16,528 nt of DNA, from the NCBI GenBank assembly GCA_017694215.1, contig JADIND010000200.1:1-16528 (forward strand), given 5' to 3'. Below the pieces are notes generated by a model. That model was given only the letters and a program-made list of their open reading frames with translations. It was not told the DNA's origin and ran no database searches. Position numbers and translations under genes: made by a program. Positions 1 to 4,703 of this stretch are shown here, in pieces. Numbering within the stretch: position 1 is the first letter of the stretch; every line of letters begins with the position of its first letter. Source of the stretch: Candidatus Scatousia excrementipullorum. Lineage in GTDB: Bacteria; Cyanobacteriota; Vampirovibrionia; Gastranaerophilales; Gastranaerophilaceae.

Positions 1-2
1 AT

Positions 3-635
3 TTTAAACTCCCTGAATATAAAAATATTGATGAATTAGCTGACTTTTTTAATACTTTAAGATTAATATTAAAGGTTTTTAACTACCTTGGAGAAGAACC
101 TAAATTTAATGGATTTGATACAGGAAGTGAATATGTTCAGTTTTGTTTTGCGGCTATGCCATGTTTAATATTGTTATATCAAATTGCAGATAAATCTTTA
201 GCTTTAAGAAATAAAAAACTTGAAGGTGATAAAACTGTTGCGGAAATAGAAAAATTAAAGAGTGAGAAACAAAACTTAGATGCTGATTCTATAAATAAAA
301 TAATACAAGGGCTTAAAGATACTAATGAAGGAGAATTAAATAAATTAAAAGATAATCTTACAGAGGAGATTATTTCTATCGCAGAACTTAATGACAAAAA
401 AAATGATGGAGAGTTTAAAAATCTTCTAAGTGTTGCTCTTGAAAAATCGGGATTATTGCTTGAAAAAGGAATGAAATTAATACCAGCCTTAACAACATCC
501 CAAGAAATAATGCAATTATCATCAGATTTAAATAAACATATTACTACATACCAAAATGCATATATCGGTATTAGAGAAATGAGACTACTTACAGAACAAA
601 AAGATGAAAATAACTCTCCAAAGGATAATGAATAA
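3..635 (+). CDS. Unrecognised protein, C-terminal part (5' truncated by window edge)
   Basis: The frame is open from the first complete codon in the window to TAA at 633-635, giving 210 visible residues; the true start lies outside. An internal Met exists at 156, but the upstream codons read as normal protein (LADFFNTLRLILKVFNYLG), so I treat it as internal. The residues after that Met are strongly charged (LRNKKLEGDKTVAEIEKLKS) and look like an amphipathic or coiled-coil helix of about 60 residues, followed by a second helical stretch (SVALEKSGLLLEKGMKLIPAL) and an acidic tail. There is no signal peptide or enzyme motif in the visible part. I do not recognise the family. It is the last gene before the tRNA-type attachment scar at 783-806, so it is probably cargo of an integrated element. 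Confidence 0.7.
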   Translation, partial: FKLPEYKNIDELADFFNTLRLILKVFNYLGEEPKFNGFDTGSEYVQFCFAAMPCLILLYQIADKSLALRNKKLEGDKTVAEIEKLKSEKQNLDADSINKIIQGLKDTNEGELNKLKDNLTEEIISIAELNDKKNDGEFKNLLSVALEKSGLLLEKGMKLIPALTTSQEIMQLSSDLNKHITTYQNAYIGIREMRLLTEQKDENNSPKDNE

Positions 636-648
636 AGCAAATTTTATT

Positions 649-665
649 GGGACTAAAAAGGGACT
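649..665 (+). repeat. 17-bp repeat, left copy (GGGACTAAAAAGGGACT)
   Basis: This is identical to 892-908. Its second half also forms an inverted repeat with TAGTCCC at 677-683 (GGGACTA 660-666). It lies 118 nt before the tRNA 3'-end scar, on the presumed mobile-element side. It could be a recombinase arm-type site, but that is inference. Confidence 0.6.
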
Positions 666-782
666 AATTTTACAAATAGTCCCTAAAAATTATTAAAAAC
701 TGCCAAAAGTAAGAACTTTCAAGATTAAACAATACTGGAGATTACGGGATAAAATTTTAAACTACAAAAAGCAGAAATATTT

Positions 783-806
783 GTTCGAATCCCACCTCCT
801 CCTCCA
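783..806 (+). other. Orphan tRNA 3' end: probable attachment-site scar of an integrated element
   Basis: The sequence runs GTTCGAATCCCAC, then a C/T-rich acceptor strand ending CTCCTCCTCCA. This matches the T-loop (TTCGAAT), the 3' half of the T-stem (CCCAC) and the acceptor 3' strand with CCA of a tRNA. The 5' half of the T-stem (expected GTGGG) and everything upstream is absent, so this is a fragment and not a tRNA gene. A terminator follows 4 nt later, as after a normal tRNA. Tyrosine-recombinase elements inserting into tRNA 3' ends leave exactly this displaced duplicate at the distal end. I infer that the element extends to the left and that the intact tRNA is upstream of the window. A GGAGGAG acceptor would suit tRNA-Ser, but the discriminator base would be T, so I leave the tRNA identity open. 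Confidence 0.65.
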
Positions 807-810
807 TTTA

Positions 811-836
811 AAAAGAGCCTGAAAAGGCTCTTTTTT
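811..836 (+). terminator. Rho-independent terminator after the tRNA fragment
   Basis: The stem AAAAGAGCC (811-819) pairs with GGCTCTTTT (826-834) around a 6-nt loop and runs into a T tract ending at 836. Its position 4 nt after the tRNA-like CCA suggests it is the original terminator of the tRNA gene that was split by integration. Confidence 0.85.
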
Positions 837-891
837 AGTGCATTTCCGCCCTGTTCCCAAATTGCAAAAATGAGTCAAAATAGTCCCAAAA

Positions 892-908
892 GGGACTAAA
901 AAGGGACT
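892..908 (+). repeat. 17-bp repeat, right copy (GGGACTAAAAAGGGACT)
   Basis: Exact copy of 649-665. An inverted TAGTCCC (881-887) precedes it, so the left side is arranged direct-direct-inverted and the right side inverted-direct-direct around the tRNA scar. It lies 86 nt beyond the scar. Confidence 0.6.
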
Positions 909-1053
909 GCTGAAAAAATTTGTTGATTTTAAAGAGTTTCAGCAATCAGGCAAAATTCAATATTACATAATGATTTTTGCGGTAAATCCAGTCAATCTAA
1001 AGTTATACATAGGTTTCAAGATTACCAACTTTGGGAAATGTAGTAAATGCCTG

Positions 1054-1494
1054 TTACAATAGAGTAACTTTAATTAACCCTTTTTTCTCTCGACCTTGAG
1101 TGTATTCTACAATCTTTCTAGAGTTACCGACACCAGGATAGGATATTAAATAGTCGCTATTCTGTACTATGTATCTGTTTGCTTGTACTATTGCATAACG
1201 CATTGGTACTTTTTCCAGCCCCTCCGGATAAAATGTTCCGTCAAATCCTTCAGGAGCTTCTCTATTCTGATTGAGTGCGTAAGGTGCAAGCAGATATAAT
1301 TTAATGTGTGAATATTGTTTCTTTGCTTCATTTAAAACACCTATAACCAGACTGTCGAATGAACCATAGTGACCAACTGTAAAGCTCGTAACACCATATT
1401 CTATAATATGTTTGTCAACAGCTTCCGCAAGTTGTGGTTGAATACGACTTGGTGTGTGCCTGCTTCCTATAAAAAAACATGTTTTTCCATTCAT
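1054..1494 (-). CDS. SLOG-family (YpsA/DUF1273-like) protein
   Basis: 146 residues. The pattern resembles small SLOG/YpsA-like proteins common on Firmicutes mobile elements: an N-terminal strand and glycine turn FFIGSRHTP (residues 7-15), TFTVGHYGSFDSLVIGVL-type helix entry in the middle, YPEGLEKVPMRYAI, then SDYLISYP near the C-terminus. SLOG domains are Rossmann-like and bind nucleotide-type ligands; the exact ligand and role of this subfamily are not known to me. The start at 1494 has a plausible Shine-Dalgarno AAGGA upstream and gives the conserved short N-terminus. It is divergently arranged with the XRE regulator at 1662, which suggests that regulator may control it. No partner gene typical of a known defence system is adjacent. 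The family call is by recognition, not search. Confidence 0.75.
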   Translation of the reverse strand: MNGKTCFFIGSRHTPSRIQPQLAEAVDKHIIEYGVTSFTVGHYGSFDSLVIGVLNEAKKQYSHIKLYLLAPYALNQNREAPEGFDGTFYPEGLEKVPMRYAIVQANRYIVQNSDYLISYPGVGNSRKIVEYTQGREKKGLIKVTLL

Positions 1495-1550
1495 TATTAA
1501 GCTATCCTTATTAAGACAAAATTTCTCAATTCTCTAAGCTTCATTGGACT

Positions 1551-1579
1551 ATTATATGTGGGGTTAGCTATATTGTGTA
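1551..1579 (-). promoter_or_regulatory. Candidate sigma70 promoter for the SLOG gene
   Basis: On the minus strand, TACACA (1574-1579) and a perfect TATAAT (1551-1556) are separated by 17 bp. This predicts transcription from about 1544 with a leader of roughly 50 nt, enough to include the ribosome binding site. The -35 box matches only four of six consensus positions. Confidence 0.4.
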
Positions 1580-1626
1580 TTATCCAAAAGTACTATTTTG
1601 AAGCATATAAATAGTTCAATATTGGA

Positions 1627-1655
1627 TTACAATTTTACTTCAATAATTCCATAAT
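1627..1655 (+). promoter_or_regulatory. Candidate promoter abutting the XRE start codon
   Basis: TTACAA (1627-1632) and CATAAT (1650-1655) are spaced by 17 bp. The -10-like box ends only 6 nt before the ATG at 1662, so transcription would begin at or very near the start codon. No Shine-Dalgarno is visible, which fits a leaderless transcript. Confidence 0.4.
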
Positions 1656-1661
1656 CAACTT

Positions 1662-1982
1662 ATGACAGATTTTAGAAAGAAATTTGCGAAACGGTTAAAA
1701 GAATTGAGAACATCTGCGGGGTTAACGCAAGAGGAGTTAGCCAGTGCTGTAGGTGTAGAAACAAAGACTGTAAGTTACTGGGAGAATGGACATAATTCGG
1801 TTACATTTAATAAACTTCCGGTTATAGCTAAAGCTCTTGGCATTCCGGTATATAAGCTGTTTGTTTTCGGTGAAATTTTAGGCGGTGATAGCAACGAAAT
1901 TATGGATTTGCTTAATTCGATGAATAAAAGAGAACTCCGTTGTATCTCTACTATAATCAAATCAATATTAGCTTTAAAATAG
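1662..1982 (+). CDS. XRE-family helix-turn-helix transcriptional regulator
   Basis: 106 residues. Residues 8-65 form a classic Cro/C1-type HTH: RLKELRTSAGLTQEELASAVG leads into the recognition helix KTVSYWENG and then the domain-closing helices LPVIAKALGIPVYKLF. The remaining 35 residues (NEIMDLLNSMNKRELRCIST...) are a short helical tail, probably for dimerisation, and there is no enzyme domain. No ribosome binding site precedes the ATG; a -10-like box ends 6 nt upstream. It is divergent from the SLOG gene and is followed 18 nt later by a second, broken XRE gene, so these were probably co-transcribed. Likely a repressor of the local accessory genes; the target is inferred from position only. 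Confidence 0.88.
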   Translation: MTDFRKKFAKRLKELRTSAGLTQEELASAVGVETKTVSYWENGHNSVTFNKLPVIAKALGIPVYKLFVFGEILGGDSNEIMDLLNSMNKRELRCISTIIKSILALK

Positions 1983-2000
1983 TTGTAGGGAATTATACCT

Positions 2001-2312
2001 ATGAGTTACCAAGAATTAATAACTAATGGTATTAAGCGTTTACGAACTGCAAACAAACTTACACAAGAACAGTTCGCATAAAAGATTAGTATGAGTGTGC
2101 AAGGTTACAGAAATATTGAACACAATAGATACTTGCCAACTGCTGAAACGATAGATAAAATTTGCGAAGTATTCAACATTCAACCTGTAGAATTATTGTT
2201 GCCCGAGCCACAAGCAAACTTAGAAAAAGTACGAGAGCTAATTAATAATAAACTATGTAATTGTGACTTAGATAAATTGATTAGAATTAACAACATGATA
2301 GATTTGATGTAA
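2001..2312 (+). pseudogene. XRE-family regulator interrupted by an in-frame TAA
   Basis: Translation from ATG 2001 gives MSYQELITNGIKRLRTANKL then TQEQFA, hits TAA at 2079-2081 (codon 27), and continues in the same frame as KISMSVQGYRNIEHNRYLPT to a second stop at 2310-2312. The two halves join into a normal Cro/C1 HTH domain in which the stop sits where Glu or a similar residue is usual (FAEKISMS-like), so one base change (GAA to TAA) would explain it. A Met at codon 31 (2091) could reinitiate, but the product would lack helices 1-2 and half of the HTH. The C-terminal tail ends with a helix resembling those of the other XRE proteins here. The gene is therefore probably inactive, unless the stop is suppressed or is a sequencing error. 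Confidence 0.8.
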
Positions 2313-2376
2313 TAGCCGAATTTCAGAAGATTAGACCATGATTGATGTTATACGCAAGACATACAGACACAAGTCT

Positions 2377-2446
2377 GTAGGTTGTGGTAAATTTTAATTT
2401 ACCGCAACAGAAAATGTTTCGGTAATCAAAGATTACCAAAACCTAC
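2377..2446 (+). repeat. Three-stem cruciform repeat, copy 1 (full length, 70 nt)
   Basis: The ends are inverted (GTAGGTT 2377-2383 with AACCTAC 2440-2446). Inside are two hairpins: a 12-bp arm (TTGTGGTAAATT against AATTTACCGCAA, 2-nt loop) and a 7-bp arm (GGTAATC-AAA-GATTACC). A near-identical copy lies at 12590-12658 and a left-half copy at 3563-3600. Size, palindromic ends and intergenic placement fit a REP- or MITE-like element; it has no coding capacity. Confidence 0.8.
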
Positions 2447-2531
2447 TACTTAAGAAAAAGTAATAGGAAAATTGAAAAATTTGCTCATTAATTCAAATTA
2501 TTTTTGCCAAAAAATCAAACCGTCTGTAACA

Positions 2532-2620
2532 AATAATCAAACCATGTGTTCTTTTACAGAGATACGCTCTGTTTTTGAGTTGTACGGATAATTTGATTAT
2601 TTCGGAATAGTCCAGTTCCG
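2532..2620 (+). other. Cluster of inverted repeats, possible structured RNA or cruciform
   Basis: AATAATCAAA (2532-2541) pairs with TTTGATTATT (2592-2601). In the enclosed loop, ACAGAG (2556-2561) pairs with CTCTGT (2567-2572). Immediately after, CGGAA (2603-2607) pairs with TTCCG (2616-2620). Three nested or adjacent stems in about 90 nt of intergenic DNA could be a small RNA or a degenerate mobile-element end. There are no other copies in this window for comparison. Confidence 0.35.
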
Positions 2621-2827
2621 CAAATTTTCAGAAAAATTTAAAACGAGGTCGGAAAATTTTTCTTTAGGACGGAAGTAAAAACTTTAAAATTTTCTGTGTT
2701 TATGGTTATGCTTTGACAGACATTGCAGGAATTTGGGGACAGGACAGTGTTGAAAAATTTTTCAAAATATTAAATTTAGGTGGAAATTTATTTCAATCTA
2801 CTCGGAAATATAAATATATGAAAAGCA

Positions 2828-2860
2828 ATAAAAGTCGAGGAAAATACCTCGACTTTTTTA
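2828..2860 (-). terminator. Bidirectional rho-independent terminator after the 201-residue gene
   Basis: AAAAGTCGAGG (2830-2840) pairs perfectly with CCTCGACTTTT (2847-2857) around the loop AAAATA, with T-rich flanks on both strands. It lies 50 nt beyond the stop of the minus-strand gene at 2910-3515 and is the natural terminator for it. Confidence 0.85.
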
Positions 2861-2909
2861 TTTATTATAACTTGGTATTCCCTATTCGTGCAGACTTGTT
2901 TCAATCTAT

Positions 2910-3515
2910 TTAATCTCTAAGTTCAGGACAATTTTCTGCAAAGAACTTCTTAACTTCTTGCTGAACAGGATAATCTGTAACTTTTTCAAAGACTTTTTTA
3001 TTTAATTTGCCTTCACTATTTCTTCCAAACCAGAATATTTCGGACATAGTTTCTAGTCCTCCATTAGTAATCTTATCAGTGAATTGGTAAACGGCTTTCA
3101 CTTTCCCATTTTCAAAACTTGATTTAAAGAAGTCTGAACCTCGATAGGCACTTTTACCAACCTCTTTGGCTATAACTTGTCCACTATTAGTATCTTTTGC
3201 TGTTACAATTTTTGTTCCGTTGAAATTAAGAGTATCTGTTACTACAAAATTATCTTTCTTGATGTTTCTAACCCAGTTAATTAGTTTTCTACCTTTATCA
3301 TCTTTTAAGGTAATTTTCTTTCCTGTTGCTTTATCTATACCTTTAACTGCAACAGGCTTGTATCCATCAATGATATTCCAAACAGAATCTCCAAACCTTT
3401 GTAATTGAGACCATTCTTTAGGTTGTCTAAAAAATTGAGCATTGATAGGTCTAATCAAAGTATCCATAAAACTTGTTGTTCTATTTTGAAAACCGATACG
3501 TGTAATCATACTCAT
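2910..3515 (-). CDS. Orphan 201-residue protein of unknown function
   Basis: The ATG at 3515 is preceded by a strong Shine-Dalgarno AAGGAG nine nt upstream, and a good terminator follows at 2828-2860, so this is a convincing stand-alone gene. The N-terminus (MSMITRIGFQNRTTSFMDTL) is not a signal peptide and there are no membrane segments. The middle (VAVKGIDKATGKKITLKDDK, KIVTAKDTNSGQVIAKEVGK) is rich in Gly, Lys and Thr in alternating beta-type patterns. The C-terminal third is helical and charged (VFEKVTDYPVQQEVKKFFAE). I do not recognise the family. The gene sits between two copies of a 39-bp direct repeat (2371-2409 and 3557-3595), which suggests an accessory cassette. Confidence 0.75.
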   Translation of the reverse strand: MSMITRIGFQNRTTSFMDTLIRPINAQFFRQPKEWSQLQRFGDSVWNIIDGYKPVAVKGIDKATGKKITLKDDKGRKLINWVRNIKKDNFVVTDTLNFNGTKIVTAKDTNSGQVIAKEVGKSAYRGSDFFKSSFENGKVKAVYQFTDKITNGGLETMSEIFWFGRNSEGKLNKKVFEKVTDYPVQQEVKKFFAENCPELRD

Positions 3516-3562
3516 AATATACCACTCCTTAATCTATTAAATAAATTATACAACAAAAGTCT

Positions 3563-3600
3563 GTAGGTTGTGGTAAATTTTAATTTACCGCAACAAAAAT
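3563..3600 (+). repeat. Three-stem cruciform repeat, copy 2 (left half only)
   Basis: It matches the first 38 nt of the 70-nt repeat, including the full 12-bp hairpin arm, and then diverges, so the second hairpin and the closing AACCTAC are missing. Together with its left flank (from 3557) it shares 39 identical nt with 2371-2409, making a direct repeat on both sides of the 201-residue gene. Confidence 0.75.
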
Positions 3601-3615
3601 ATAATAAAAGGTTGT

Positions 3616-3633
3616 TTGTGCAGGCCTGCACAA
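3616..3633. repeat. Perfect 18-bp palindrome TTGTGCAGGCCTGCACAA
   Basis: A self-complementary 18-mer with no spacer. It follows the truncated cruciform repeat directly. It could be a protein-binding site for a dimeric regulator, a recombination site or the tip of a hairpin. No second copy occurs in the window. Confidence 0.7.
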
Positions 3634-3679
3634 CAACAATAAATATTGGCCGTCGGAAGACACTATACTTCAGAAAGGA

Positions 3680-3756
3680 CTCTTTTTATTTGCCCAAAGA
3701 GAATTTTGCCATAAATAGTATAAAATTCTCTAAAAATTGTATCAAATAAATTCTCT
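3680..3756 (+). repeat. Overlapping, mutually exclusive inverted repeats
   Basis: AGAGAATTTT (3698-3707) can pair with AAAATTCTCT (3722-3731) or with AAATTCTCT (3748-3756), and its first half (AAAGAG 3696-3701) can instead pair with CTCTTT (3680-3685). Alternative pairing like this is typical of attenuators, but no gene follows on the plus strand, so its role is unclear. Confidence 0.4.
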
Positions 3757-3832
3757 TAAATCAGCAAAGCCCGTACAGTGCTGGGAAAATGCTATTGAAA
3801 ATGCGGCTGTAAAAGGTTTCTTAATTTTAATG

Positions 3833-3985
3833 GTGGAGACGAGGGGAGTGTCTTGGTCGCTCGCGTTTAACGGGTCTTCGTTTGACGCCGGCAATGGCAC
3901 TGCCATTTTGTCGTCAAGCCTTCGCCCTCAGCTCGCTCCCGCTCGAACCCGATGACAAGGCTCTGCCTTGTGCGGGTTCTCCCAC
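3833..3985. repeat. GC-rich double-hairpin element carrying a copy of the tmRNA 3' end
   Basis: It begins with TGGAGACGAGGGGAGT (3833-3848), identical to the tmRNA 3' end at 4041-4056. Two hairpins of the same design follow. Hairpin A has outer stem TTGACG/CGTCAA (3882-3887, 3912-3917) and inner stem AATGGC/GCCATT (3893-3898, 3902-3907). Hairpin B has outer stem GAACCCG/CGGGTTC (3945-3951, 3973-3979) and inner stem CAAGGC/GCCTTG (3956-3961, 3965-3970). The inner tips share GGC-N-CTGCC while the stems differ yet stay paired. The block is clearly richer in G and C than its AT-rich surroundings. It is likely a REP-like or integrated element, or a structured RNA; no coding potential is visible. 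Confidence 0.55.
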
Positions 3986-3999
3986 TCTACAAATCTGTG

Positions 4000-4040
4000 A
4001 AAATAAAAAAGGCCTACATAAAGTAGTACTTTTTTATTTT
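4000..4040 (-). terminator. tmRNA terminator
   Basis: On the minus strand a long stem starts immediately after the tmRNA 3' end. AAAATAAAAAAG (4000-4011) pairs with CTTTTTTATTTT (4029-4040), capped by CTAC/GTAG (4014-4017, 4023-4026), with a T-rich 3' side. It directly abuts tmRNA position 4041. Confidence 0.75.
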
Positions 4041-4442
4041 TGGAGACGAGGGGAGTCGAACCCCTGTCCAAAATGGATCTAAACAAACTTCTACGGGTGT
4101 AGATATTAATTTTCTCGGAATATTCAGGGAATATCAGAACCTTTTAAATAATCCAGAGTGTTTTTTACGGAAACACTAACCTTTAACGGTTATCTTGATA
4201 CGCCTACCGTCATCAACGTACTGCCGCTTGCATCATGGGCCCATATCACCGGCAAGCTGGGCAATATGAGCAGCTAATCGTTATAGACTATGCAGCTACT
4301 GCGTATGCAGGTGCGAAGTTGCCTACAACTACGTTATCTAATTTTTTAGCATTTAATTTGTTTTGCTTGTTGATTACCGGGAACAGCACCCGGACTCGCC
4401 GCCTGTTTCAACCAAACATCCTGTCTAATCCAAAACGTCCCC
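4041..4442 (-). ncRNA. ssrA: tmRNA (transfer-messenger RNA), one-piece
   Basis: Rescues stalled ribosomes by trans-translation and tags the incomplete protein for proteolysis. The 5' end GGGGACG (from 4442) pairs with CGTCTCC at the 3' end (one G-U), forming the tRNA-like acceptor stem; the T-arm GGGGTTCGACTCCCC is visible near the 3' end (reverse complement of about 4049-4070). The tag reading frame is 4350-4288: AKKLDNVVVGNFAPAYAVAA then TAG, a 20-residue tag with the expected small hydrophobic C-terminus. The resume codon GCT is my inference from the usual Ala start. The length of 402 nt is normal for a single-molecule tmRNA. The 3' CCA is not encoded (the discriminator A is followed by AAA), so it depends on the CCA-adding enzyme encoded at 7975. 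Confidence 0.95.
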
Positions 4443-4462
4443 ATAAATTAAATTGTTAATGT
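4433..4462 (-). repeat. tmRNA 5'/promoter sequence, copy A of a duplicated block
   Basis: This block covers the tmRNA 5' end (ACGTCCCC on the plus strand) plus about 20 nt upstream, and recurs imperfectly at 4594-4622. On the minus strand it includes an AT-rich -10-like TTTAAT (4447-4452). The conserved core is ATAAATT and TTAATGT flanking a short variable spacer. Confidence 0.5.
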
Positions 4463-4593
4463 ACGAGACCGCACGATGTGCGGTGTCTAATCCGTCACTA
4501 TTTACTTGTCTTTTTTCAATCGTGACGAAATCTATGCAGTCGTGACGCCATTTTCTAAAATTCGAGCATCAGCTCTCATTAAGAAAAGAAGGC

Positions 4594-4622
4594 AAACGTC
4601 CCATAAATTCAGTTATTAATGT
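4594..4622 (-). repeat. Copy B of the tmRNA promoter block
   Basis: Resembles 4433-4462: both read AAACGTCCC-ATAAATT on the plus strand and end TTAATGT, with a few substitutions and one base fewer. About 130 nt lie between the copies, including a hairpin (CCGCAC-GAT-GTGCGG near 4468-4482) and two TCGTGACG motifs. This suggests a local duplication or an insertion that duplicated its target. Confidence 0.4.
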
Positions 4623-4703
4623 CCTGTTCTTTTATTATAACCCGATTTTTAACAATTTCAAGCCGTGCCGGCTATAAAATTATTGATTATGCGGTTATTG
4701 TTC

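Larger units (their letters stand above)
636..1053. other. Intergenic region holding an integration scar, a terminator and short repeats
   Basis: No credible gene is visible here. It contains an orphan tRNA 3' end (783-806), a rho-independent terminator (811-836), two identical 17-bp repeats GGGACTAAAAAGGGACT (649-665 and 892-908) with nearby inverted TAGTCCC copies, and an 8-bp inverted repeat TGCTGAAA/TTTCAGCA (908-915 and 937-944, 21-nt loop). Each is described separately. The remainder is plain AT-rich DNA. Confidence 0.6.
2313..2909. other. Gene-free stretch with a cruciform repeat, inverted repeats and a terminator
   Basis: No convincing gene is present. The stretch holds repeat copy 1 (2377-2446), a group of inverted repeats between 2532 and 2620, and the terminator at 2828-2860. 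An apparent short plus-strand frame at 2713-2913 runs through that terminator hairpin and has no ribosome binding site, so I do not call it. Confidence 0.6.
3516..4040. other. Gene-free accessory stretch between the orphan gene and tmRNA
   Basis: I see no gene. The stretch holds repeat copy 2 (3563-3600), an 18-bp palindrome (3616-3633), mutually exclusive inverted repeats (3680-3756), a GC-rich double-hairpin element starting with a copy of the tmRNA 3' end (3833-3985), and the tmRNA terminator (4000-4040). Apparent plus-strand frames here read through the structured elements and the antisense of tmRNA and are spurious. Confidence 0.6.

Noticed and set aside
179..640. Long minus-strand open frame opposite the first gene
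   Set aside because: It is the antisense of an open plus-strand frame continuous from the window edge; its composition (Ser/Phe/Leu-rich) is typical of a shadow and it has no ribosome binding site.
783..806. A complete tRNA gene
   Set aside because: The T-stem 5' half, anticodon and D arms are missing; upstream sequence cannot pair with CCCAC.
2713..2913. Short plus-strand frame of 66 codons
   Set aside because: It reads through a perfect terminator hairpin (2828-2860), starts at a non-ATG codon and has no ribosome binding site.
3831..3848. A second tmRNA or a tRNA ending in encoded CCA
   Set aside because: Only 16-18 nt match the tmRNA 3' end; no T-loop TTCGAAT-type sequence or acceptor partner follows.
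3737..4082. Plus-strand frames next to tmRNA (sequence reading MVETRGV... and WRRGESNPCP...)
   Set aside because: They translate the GC-rich hairpin element and the antisense of the tmRNA 3' end, a well-known source of false genes.
4235..4459. Plus-strand frame of 74 codons
   Set aside because: Lies wholly within and just beyond the antisense strand of the tmRNA gene.
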